From: Candidatus Zixiibacteriota bacterium
Lineage (GTDB): Bacteria > Zixibacteria > MSB-5A5 > GN15 > FEB-12
NCBI GenBank assembly: GCA_023700785.1
Contig: JAMPYH010000041.1
Span: forward strand, 1 to 13,187
Direction: 5' to 3'
Length of the DNA stretch: 13,187 nt
Under the pieces are notes generated by a model. The model saw nothing but the letters and a program-made list of their open reading frames with translations, was not told the origin of the DNA and did no database searches. How positions within the stretch are numbered: the first letter of the stretch is position 1; every line of letters begins with the position of its first letter. Shown piece by piece: positions 1 through 5,979 of the stretch. A program made the position numbers and the translations under genes.

Positions 1-1
1 C

Positions 2-685
2 CTTATCTTTCTTTTGGTGGTCGCGTTCCTGGTGACCACGCTTTTTCCGATTCAATTCGGGCACCTTCAGGATTGCATGCTCAATTTCAAAGTACGTTCA
101 ACCTTCGTCGGTCTGTTGTTTCTGTTCCTGCTTCCCTTGATCATCGTATTGGTCGCGATCACGATCATCGGCATCGCGGTCGTTCCGTTCATTCCGATCG
201 CCTATGTCGTGGCGATGGCTTGCGGGGTTATCGCGCTCGGCTGCGCCATCGGCGAGTTCATTTCGGGGAAGATACTGGGCGGAAGCAAAAGCCGCGTCGT
301 CCATTGTCTCATGGGCGTGCCGGCGTTCATGCTGCTGTGGGTTATGGTCGCCGTACTGCTTGGCTCGACAGGGGTGGCCCAGGGATTTGGGATCTTCTTC
401 CTCGTTGTCGCGATAGTGGTCTCTCTCTACCCGGTACTCGGTGGACTGGGCGCGGCAGTACTGACTCGGTTTGGTTATCGCGAGCACACCGGCATTCGCG
501 TCGAGATCCGTCGAGGAAAAGCAAACGAAGCTCCGGCTCCCGCTCCGCCACCCATTCCTGATATGCCTCGCTTTGTCACTCCGCCTCCTCCTCCGATGCC
601 GCCCACACCGCCGCAATCGGAGCCTCCGGACAAGTTTGGTCCCTACGGACCAGATCTTCGCCCGCCGCAATCATCGAAGAGCTGA
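2..685 (+). CDS. Multi-pass membrane protein with proline-rich C-terminal tail (5' end outside window)
   Basis: The frame is open back to the first bases of the window. A TTG at 14 could act as a start, but the hydrophobic residues continue upstream of it, so I treat this as the 3' part of a longer gene. Numbered from the TTG, hydrophobic segments lie at about residues 1-13, 31-60, 62-82, 102-120 and 125-150. The tail from about 173 to 223 is rich in proline (an 'APAPAPPP' stretch and a 'PPPPPMPP' stretch) and is probably disordered and cytoplasmic or periplasmic. The 'FVGLL...LPLIIVLVAITIIGI' pattern resembles membrane anchors found at the C-terminus of some bactofilin-type (polymer-forming) proteins. 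That is a resemblance from memory, not a proven assignment, and any bactofilin domain would lie outside the window. A toast-rack protein follows 76 bp downstream on the same strand and may share its transcript. No enzyme motif is visible. Confidence 0.7.
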   Translation, partial: LIFLLVVAFLVTTLFPIQFGHLQDCMLNFKVRSTFVGLLFLFLLPLIIVLVAITIIGIAVVPFIPIAYVVAMACGVIALGCAIGEFISGKILGGSKSRVVHCLMGVPAFMLLWVMVAVLLGSTGVAQGFGIFFLVVAIVVSLYPVLGGLGAAVLTRFGYREHTGIRVEIRRGKANEAPAPAPPPIPDMPRFVTPPPPPMPPTPPQSEPPDKFGPYGPDLRPPQSSKS

Positions 686-752
686 CCAGATCGCGCGAAA
701 CATTTCCGTTTCCCGACTCGTACCTCACGATAGAGAGCAGTATTTCCCTCAC

Positions 753-757
753 GGAGG
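753..757 (+). promoter_or_regulatory. Ribosome binding site deciding the start at 762
   Basis: GGAGG lies 4 bases before the ATG at 762. The open frame extends upstream to 471, inside the preceding membrane-protein gene, but that stretch has no ribosome binding site. Only the 762 start gives a normal signal peptide. Confidence 0.75.
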
Positions 758-761
758 ATAC

Positions 762-1625
762 ATGTACACCAAACGACTTCCAATCGTTGTCGCGTCGCTG
801 GTACTACTACTTGCGGTAGCAGTTTCCGCTGACAGGGCGAAGCATTCCACTGAAGTGATTCCCATGACCGGCGCGAAGAACGCGGTCATTGACATTCAAT
901 TCGCCGCGGGCACGTTGATCATGAACCCCAAGGATATTCCCGATCTCGCGGAACTCGATCTCTTCTATGATCCCGAGTTCATCGATGTTATCATCGAAAG
1001 GGACGTGCGCGATCAGACCCTGTACGTCTCGGCGGAGTCTGATTTCGACGATCGTCGCCACAACATGAACGACATCGACAATGACTGGGAGATGAATGTT
1101 TCGACTCGGACGCCGATGGAACTTCGGATGGAGATGGGTGCCTGCAAGGCTGAACTTGACCTCGGCGGAGTGCCGATCAGCGAATTGTCGCTCGACATCG
1201 GCGCGGCATCGGGTCTGTTGGATTTTTCGTCCCCTAATCCGGCTCGCATGAAGGAGTTTGAGATCGAAGCAGGGGCGTCGTCCCTTGATCTTATCAACGT
1301 TGGCAACGCCAATTTTGAGCTATTCAAGTTCTCCGGCGGTGCGGGCTCGTTTGATCTGGATCTGCGTGGAAAGTACACCGGCGAATCTGAGATAGAGATC
1401 GAGGTTGGCCTCGGTTCCGCGGATATTATACTCCCCAAGGGACTGCCGGTCCGGATCGAGTCTGACAGGGATGAGTGGTTTTCGTCGGTTGACCTGCACG
1501 GAGGGGATCTCGACGAGATCGAGGACGGCGTCTATGAATCGCCGGATTTTGAGAAAGCGTCAGTCCGGCTGACCATCCGCCTCGAAGTAGGCATGGGTTC
1601 AGTGGATGTCCGCTGGAGGAGCTGA
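762..1625 (+). CDS. Secreted toast-rack repeat protein, LiaF/DUF4097-like
   Basis: A 287-residue protein. Residues 1-23 form a clear signal peptide (basic MYTKR, hydrophobic core, VSA before the probable cut), so it is exported; no lipobox cysteine or C-terminal anchor is seen. The mature part carries a recurring beta motif of the form hydrophobic-G-x-x-S-x-h-D: GACKAELDL near 127, GAASGLLDF near 147, GASSLDL near 171, GAGSFDLDL near 194, GLGSADIIL near 217 and GMGSVDVRW near 278. Such glycine-rich turns are typical of the single-stranded beta-solenoid ('toast-rack') domains of LiaF C-terminal and DUF4097 proteins, which have been linked to envelope-stress sensing or adhesion. The family call comes from repeat pattern and composition, so it is moderate. 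It follows a membrane protein by 76 bp and is closed by a strong terminator, suggesting a two-gene or longer unit working at the envelope. No catalytic motif is visible. Confidence 0.8.
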   Translation: MYTKRLPIVVASLVLLLAVAVSADRAKHSTEVIPMTGAKNAVIDIQFAAGTLIMNPKDIPDLAELDLFYDPEFIDVIIERDVRDQTLYVSAESDFDDRRHNMNDIDNDWEMNVSTRTPMELRMEMGACKAELDLGGVPISELSLDIGAASGLLDFSSPNPARMKEFEIEAGASSLDLINVGNANFELFKFSGGAGSFDLDLRGKYTGESEIEIEVGLGSADIILPKGLPVRIESDRDEWFSSVDLHGGDLDEIEDGVYESPDFEKASVRLTIRLEVGMGSVDVRWRS

Positions 1626-1653
1626 TCCCCATTTTCCATTTTCTTCGACCAAG

Positions 1654-1678
1654 GCCGCCTGCAAAGGCGGCTTTTTTT
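1654..1678 (+). terminator. Intrinsic terminator after the toast-rack gene
   Basis: A perfect 7-bp stem GCCGCCT / AGGCGGC closes a GCAA (GNRA-type) tetraloop and is followed directly by seven T residues. It lies 28 bp after the stop at 1625 and separates this unit from the protease genes. Confidence 0.92.
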
Positions 1679-1688
1679 ACTGGCTTTT

Positions 1689-1731
1689 ACCGCCGGATTG
1701 ACGCTAAATCGGGAGTCCCGGGGCGGTTTTT
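1689..1731 (+). terminator. Possible second terminator in the same gap
   Basis: ACCGCC (1689-1694) pairs with GGCGGT (1722-1727), followed by a short T run. The intervening loop holds an inner hairpin CGGG-AGT-CCCG at 1710-1720. It could be a backup terminator, but the long loop and six-base stem make it weak. Confidence 0.35.
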
Positions 1732-1782
1732 GCGCACAAGTTTGCGGCGATTATCGTCCATTGGTCGAAAAGACCGAACTTA

Positions 1783-1801
1783 TTGACACATGATGTGTTA
1801 A
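1783..1801. promoter_or_regulatory. Palindrome overlapping a -35-like TTGACA before the protease gene
   Basis: TTGACACATGATGTGTTAA is a near-perfect dyad: ACACAT-G-ATGTGT is exact and the outer TT/AA also pair, leaving one mismatch per arm. It contains a consensus -35 hexamer TTGACA at 1783-1788. No convincing -10 lies 16-18 bp downstream, so the promoter itself is uncertain. The position 34 bp before the start at 1835 suits an operator for a dimeric regulator. The cognate factor cannot be named from sequence. Confidence 0.4.
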
Positions 1802-1834
1802 AAGCGGGAAGTAGTCTGTAACCGAGGATCCCGA

Positions 1835-3241
1835 ATGAAGCTTTTAGCATCTCTGGCGGTGGCGGGTTTATTGAGCCTGTCCGCGCCATTCGTCTCTGGC
1901 CAATCACAACAGCAGTCCCTTATCTACCAGGCACGCGACAGGGTGCTTCCTGCGCTGGTCCATATCCAGCCGGTGGTTAAGGATTACAATACCGGGGAGC
2001 TTAAGAAGCAGTCAGTCGTTGGCTCAGGGGTCATCTTCCACCCCGACGGTTATGTCGTCACCAATTACCATGTTGCCGGAAAGGCGGAGCGGATCATCTG
2101 CACGCTCGGCGATAAAGAGCAAGTAACCGCGAAGTACATCGGTGGAGACCCGCCGACCGACCTCGCCGTTCTCAAACTCGATCTCACTGAGTACAAGGGA
2201 AAGCTGACCGTCGCCGAATTCGGCAACTCCGATTCGGTTCAGGTCGGTCAGTATGTATTGGCGATGGGGTCACCGCTGTCGCTGTCGCGGACGGTGTCCG
2301 CCGGCGTGGTCTCAACCAAAGATCGTTACTTCTCGAGTGAAGTACGACTCCCCACCGGCGAACAGACCGGCAATTACAATCTCTGGATCCAAACCGACGC
2401 CGCGATCAATCCGGGCAACTCGGGCGGACCGTTGGTGGATCTGAACGGCCGCGTCATCGGCATCAATTCTCGAGCGACATTTTTCGCCAACAATATCGGC
2501 TTTGCCATCCCGGTCAACATCGTCAAGGAAGTAACCAAAGCGATCATGACCGAAGGGAAAGTCGTCCGGAGCTGGATCGGTATTCATGCTCAGGCGCTCC
2601 AGGAATTGGAAGGATACTTTGGCACCGACGGCACCGCCGGGGTGTTGGTCGCCTCCATTGACGGCGGTTCTCCCGCTTCGCAGGCCGGCCTGCAGGCAGG
2701 CGATATTATCCAGTCAATGGATGGAAACGCGGTCTCTGCCCGCTTTGTGGAGGAACTCCCGCGCTTTTATCGCGAGATCGCCAGTCGCGCGCCTGGGTCA
2801 GCCATAATGATGTCCGTGAAACGCGGCAACGAGGTGGCTGATCTGACTGTCACCACCAAACTGCTGGGTGACCTGATGGGGGATGATTTCGAAAGCCAGA
2901 AATGGGGGTTCACGGTCAAAGGGATCACCCGTCAGATGCAGATCGAAAACCAGCTCAAGGATACGCTGGGGGTTTATGTCATCGGCGTCAAGCGCTCCGG
3001 CCCGGCCGATGAAGGCGGGCTTCGCTCCGGCGACGTGATCGCCAATATCAACCGGGAGCCGGTCGGCTCCCTGGTGGAGTTCACCAAGATGTACACCTCG
3101 CTCAGCGAAACCAAAGTCGATAAGATCCTGTTGAATATTAAGCGAGGCGGCTCCAACCGACTGGTGGTGGTCAAGCCAAGCGAAAAAAACGTGATGGAAC
3201 AGGATTCCACCGCTACGGAGGCACCGATCTTCCATGAATAA
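1835..3241 (+). CDS. HtrA/DegP-type periplasmic serine protease with two PDZ domains
   Basis: A 468-residue protein. A signal peptide (residues 1-22, ending VSG-Q) sends it across the inner membrane. The trypsin-like domain (about 30-245) has all three catalytic residues in family context: His79 in TNYHV, Asp109 in PTDLAVLKL and Ser196 in NPGNSGGPL. Two PDZ domains follow, at about 247-342 and 352-448, with the usual 'AGLQAGDII' and 'GGLRSGDVI' signatures. Length and order match DegP/DegQ (S1C family), which degrade or chaperone misfolded envelope proteins. The ATG at 1835 is preceded by GAGG at 1824-1827 with 7-bp spacing. The next gene starts inside its last codons and is a degenerate paralogue, so the two products are made together and probably interact. 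The C-terminal ~20 residues after PDZ2 are polar and probably flexible. I do not choose between degP, degQ and degS; the cleavable-looking signal and two PDZ domains argue against DegS. Confidence 0.93.
   Translation: MKLLASLAVAGLLSLSAPFVSGQSQQQSLIYQARDRVLPALVHIQPVVKDYNTGELKKQSVVGSGVIFHPDGYVVTNYHVAGKAERIICTLGDKEQVTAKYIGGDPPTDLAVLKLDLTEYKGKLTVAEFGNSDSVQVGQYVLAMGSPLSLSRTVSAGVVSTKDRYFSSEVRLPTGEQTGNYNLWIQTDAAINPGNSGGPLVDLNGRVIGINSRATFFANNIGFAIPVNIVKEVTKAIMTEGKVVRSWIGIHAQALQELEGYFGTDGTAGVLVASIDGGSPASQAGLQAGDIIQSMDGNAVSARFVEELPRFYREIASRAPGSAIMMSVKRGNEVADLTVTTKLLGDLMGDDFESQKWGFTVKGITRQMQIENQLKDTLGVYVIGVKRSGPADEGGLRSGDVIANINREPVGSLVEFTKMYTSLSETKVDKILLNIKRGGSNRLVVVKPSEKNVMEQDSTATEAPIFHE
3217..3221 (+). 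promoter_or_regulatory. Ribosome binding site of the coupled HtrA paralogue
   Basis: GGAGG sits inside the last codons of the protease gene, 12 bases before the ATG at 3234. The spacing is long, which fits translation helped by ribosomes terminating at 3241. Confidence 0.5.
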
Positions 3242-4685
3242 AATCCGGGGCACATGCTCACTGATATTCGCCGGCGCCATGCTGGTGATGCTCCTGCTCG
3301 CTATACCGTCGAACACTTCCGCCCAAAACTTCGATTTCGCGCGGCTTGAGTCGGCCGCCAGGAACTTCACGGTCATTCTCGATATCAAGATCGAGATCTC
3401 GTTCGGCATGCAGTCAACGGAACAGGAGCAGCGGTCGCTCGGGACGATCGTCACCGAGGATGGCATGATCCTGTTTGACGGCGGCATGCTGGTCAATGAG
3501 CAGATGCTCTCATCAATGGCGGGGATGAACATCAAAACCACCCCGACCACCATCAAAGTTAAGATGCTCGACGGAAGGAAGTTTGAAGCTGAATACATAG
3601 GCGTTGATCGCTTCACCAAGTTCGGCTTCTGCCGGATCACCAACGGCGCCGGCGCCAAGTTCACGCCGGTGAAGTTCGCGACTTCGCCGGAATTCAAAGT
3701 CGGAAGCTGGGTGGCGCTGTATATGTTGCTTCCCGAGTTCGTCACTCCGCCGATCGCGGCCGATATCGGCATGATCTCAACGCAGTTGCAGAAACCCGAG
3801 CCGTTCGCTTTGACGGTTGGCTTTAACACCATGGAGATGGCGTCGGTGCTGTTCAACGAACAATTGATGCCGGTAGGGATCCTCGGCTCGGTGCTGGATC
3901 CGACTTCGGCCAATGCCGATGCCTCGGGCATGGTGGAGTCTTTTAATCAGTTTGACATCCCCTTGCTGGGGATTGTCACCGGCGATCGGATCGCCAAACT
4001 CATCAGCAGCCCCCCCAAAAAGGGGGAGCCGGATCGTTCCTGGCTCGGCATAACGCTTCAGGCGTTGACGCCGGATATCGCCGAATTCCTGCATGTGAGC
4101 GAGACCGGCGGGATCATTGTCAATGATGTGGTCAAGGAATCTCCCGCCGAAAAAGCGAACTTGATGGTTGGAGATATTATCTACGAGATCAACGGCGAGG
4201 AGATCGAGGTCGATAAGGAGGAGGAAGTACCGATCTTCCAGCGCCGGATCGCGGAGATGCCGACCGGCGCGCAGGTGGAGTTTTCCGTCTTTCGTCCGAA
4301 CGACAACGCGGTTGATACGCTCAAGCTGCTGGCGAAGCTGGAATCAGCTCCGCTGACCGCGCTTAATGCTCCCAATTACGAAAACAAGGCGCTCGAGTTC
4401 ACTACGCGCAATATCGTCTTCAGTGATTACATGAACCGTAATCTCGAACTGAACAGCCTGACTGGTGTCGTTGTCTCTGAACTGAAGGAAGGCGGCCTCG
4501 CCGACATTGGCGGTCTCCAGATGGGAGATATCGTTCAGCGTATCGGCTCCGATGTGGTCACCTCGGTTGACGAAGTTCGCTCCGCGATGGATGCGCTCGA
4601 AAAGCAGCAACCGCGTGAAGTGATCTTTTTCGTCTGGCGTGATAACAAGACGATGTTTGTGAATGTAAAGACCGACTGGAAGTAG
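3234..4685 (+). CDS. Catalytically dead HtrA paralogue (pseudoprotease) with two PDZ domains
   Basis: A 483-residue exported protein (signal peptide about 1-30, ending TSA-Q). It follows the layout of the upstream HtrA: a beta-rich N-terminal domain (about 35-255), then PDZ domains at about 270-370 and 385-480 with 'ANLMVGDIIYEING' and 'GGLQMGDIV' signatures. Aligned by eye with the protease, the catalytic His becomes Gly83 (in LFDGGM), Asp becomes Lys129 (in RFTKFGF) and Ser falls near Met202; no GNSGG-like motif exists. It therefore cannot be a serine protease by the usual mechanism. The gene starts with ATGAATAA, overlapping the protease stop by 8 bp, which indicates translational coupling. 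Likely roles are a regulatory or substrate-presenting partner of the protease, or a PDZ scaffold; this is inference. The linker at 258-266 is encoded by a C7-A5-G5 tract. Nothing suggests decay: full length, no internal stops, coding style like its neighbour. Confidence 0.85.
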   Translation: MNKIRGTCSLIFAGAMLVMLLLAIPSNTSAQNFDFARLESAARNFTVILDIKIEISFGMQSTEQEQRSLGTIVTEDGMILFDGGMLVNEQMLSSMAGMNIKTTPTTIKVKMLDGRKFEAEYIGVDRFTKFGFCRITNGAGAKFTPVKFATSPEFKVGSWVALYMLLPEFVTPPIAADIGMISTQLQKPEPFALTVGFNTMEMASVLFNEQLMPVGILGSVLDPTSANADASGMVESFNQFDIPLLGIVTGDRIAKLISSPPKKGEPDRSWLGITLQALTPDIAEFLHVSETGGIIVNDVVKESPAEKANLMVGDIIYEINGEEIEVDKEEEVPIFQRRIAEMPTGAQVEFSVFRPNDNAVDTLKLLAKLESAPLTALNAPNYENKALEFTTRNIVFSDYMNRNLELNSLTGVVVSELKEGGLADIGGLQMGDIVQRIGSDVVTSVDEVRSAMDALEKQQPREVIFFVWRDNKTMFVNVKTDWK

Positions 4686-4707
4686 TTACTCCGCACCGAT
4701 TAAATCG

Positions 4708-4743
4708 ACCCGCGATCGGACAGATGGTCGCGGGTTATCTTTG
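4708..4743 (+). terminator. Probable intrinsic terminator after the protease pair
   Basis: ACCCGCGA (4708-4715) pairs perfectly with TCGCGGGT (4728-4735) across a 12-base loop. The trailing ATCTTTG is only moderately T-rich, so termination may be partial. Confidence 0.7.
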
Positions 4744-5036
4744 TGTCAGAACATCCCCATCCGAAACAGTCCTGCATCCTCTTGCGCAGCGGATACGATC
4801 ATTCGTATATTCCAGTGCAACCTGTTGCCGACCATTTGCGGCCATTGCATACTGCGTAGTTACTGCACAACGTTGTAACCTGTTGGTAGAGTAAACATTA
4901 GAACTCTGTGTCGGAGCCCGAATTTCCGACCGCTGAGAATCCGTTTTGGCCGCCTTCCGGCATACCTCTTGCGCAAAGGGGTAGCGAAGCCCGGCTTTAC
5001 CGCCGGATCTGGTTCGGCAACAGTTCGCCATGTATA
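4744..5036. other. Non-coding stretch with direct repeats upstream of the T9SS gene
   Basis: About 290 bp without a credible gene. It contains an 11-bp direct repeat CCTCTTGCGCA at 4778-4788 and 4965-4975, and a 9-bp direct repeat AACCTGTTG at 4819-4827 and 4877-4885. The second 11-bp copy sits on a palindromic TTGCGCAA. Small inverted repeats also occur (TCGGA/TCCGA at 4911-4929). No convincing -35/-10 pair was found, although the promoter of the next gene must lie here or in this region's 5' part. The frame of the next gene is open back to a GTG at 4908, but that extension lacks a ribosome binding site and would bury the signal peptide. Confidence 0.5.
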
Positions 5037-5045
5037 GAGGAAAGG

Positions 5046-5906
5046 ATGGTCCTGATGCGGCCGATAGTTAATGTCCTGATCTTAATGCTGACACTCCTGC
5101 TCGGCGCGGCCGCCGTTCAGGCGGATCCCTACACTGGAGTAGTCTCAGTCGATTCGGCCGAAGCTCAGGCCGGCTCGTCGTTTAGTGTCGCGATCAGACT
5201 GCAAAACAACAATATCGCGTTCTCGGCTCTCACCGTGCCGCTCCAGTACAACCATCCATACCTGACGCTCGACTCCGTCTCGTTCGCTGGTTCTCTGCTC
5301 CCGTCCAATTGGAGTGAAGCAGTGGACCACAATGTTACGGAAAAGACGGTCAAAGTCAGCTATGTACCTGAGTTTACGTCGCCGATCCCGACGGTCAGCG
5401 CCGCCAATGGCATAATCGCTCGACTCTATTTCCATATCTCTGAATCCGCCACACCAGTGACCATCCCGATCGACTCCATCAATAAAGATTCGATCGTCGC
5501 GGGTTCGCTCCACTTGATCACGCGCGTTCAACTCGCGGACAATACCGGCCTGCCGACCGGCATCTACGAACCTGATTTTGTAATGGGGGCGGTAAAAGTA
5601 CTTGTCCCGACCGGTGTCGACGACCGCGGCGGCAATCTGCCGTCAGTCTTTACTCTCGATCAGAACTACCCGAATCCGTTCAATCCGGTTACGGTTATCC
5701 AGTTTGCGCTCCCGAGAGCGAGCGAAGTCAAGCTTGAGGTCTTTAATGTCCTTGGACAGTTGGTCGAGACGTTGGTGGACAAGCAGATGCCTGCCGGCCA
5801 GTATGCCATAGACTTTAACGCCGGGTCCAGGCCGAGTGGTGTCTATTTCTACCGTCTGAGCCATGACTTTGGCTCCCTGACCCGAAAGATGATCCTCCTC
5901 AAATAA
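5046..5906 (+). CDS. Secreted cohesin-like protein with T9SS type A C-terminal sorting domain
   Basis: A 286-residue exported protein. Signal peptide at about 1-26 (hydrophobic VNVLILMLTLLLGAAA, then VQA-D). Residues about 30-185 form a beta-sandwich resembling cohesin-type domains ('GVVSVDSAEAQAGSSFSVAI' start, then 'NIAFSALTVPLQY'); the cohesin call is by pattern only. Residues about 200-286 are a classic Por/T9SS type A sorting domain: LDQNYPNPFNPVT, then VFNVLGQLV, then SGVYFYRL, ending KMILLK. Known members are exported by the type IX system and released or attached to the cell surface after the domain is cut. The start is taken at ATG 5046, with GAGG at 5037-5040; an in-frame ATG at 5055 is the alternative and changes nothing of substance. 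Its substrate or partner (glycan, dockerin or other) cannot be read from the sequence. It stands alone between two hairpins. Confidence 0.88.
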   Translation: MVLMRPIVNVLILMLTLLLGAAAVQADPYTGVVSVDSAEAQAGSSFSVAIRLQNNNIAFSALTVPLQYNHPYLTLDSVSFAGSLLPSNWSEAVDHNVTEKTVKVSYVPEFTSPIPTVSAANGIIARLYFHISESATPVTIPIDSINKDSIVAGSLHLITRVQLADNTGLPTGIYEPDFVMGAVKVLVPTGVDDRGGNLPSVFTLDQNYPNPFNPVTVIQFALPRASEVKLEVFNVLGQLVETLVDKQMPAGQYAIDFNAGSRPSGVYFYRLSHDFGSLTRKMILLK

Positions 5907-5935
5907 ACCAAATCACCATCCTGCCGACATATACA

Positions 5936-5969
5936 GGGATAACCGGAACGACGGTTATCCCTTTTGTTG
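5936..5969 (+). terminator. Hairpin terminator abutting the kinase start
   Basis: GGGATAACC (5936-5944) and GGTTATCCC (5953-5961) form a perfect 9-bp stem with an 8-base loop, followed by TTTTGTTGT. It is a good intrinsic terminator for the T9SS gene. It ends only about 10 bp before the kinase ATG at 5980, leaving no room for a kinase promoter in between. Confidence 0.8.
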
Positions 5970-5979
5970 TGCAGGAAAT

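Noticed and set aside
471..761. Upstream extension of the toast-rack protein frame
   Set aside because: It overlaps the preceding gene, lacks a ribosome binding site and would place the signal peptide internally.
2798..3931. A 377-codon open frame on the minus strand
   Set aside because: It lies antisense across the protease and its paralogue, both of which have clear family motifs. The antisense product has no recognisable domain or ribosome binding site.
4971..5010. Resemblance to a cyclic-di-GMP-I riboswitch (GCAAAG, then GGTAGC, then TTACCG)
   Set aside because: The short words match, but the conserved 5' element and the stem order of that riboswitch are absent, so the likeness is superficial.
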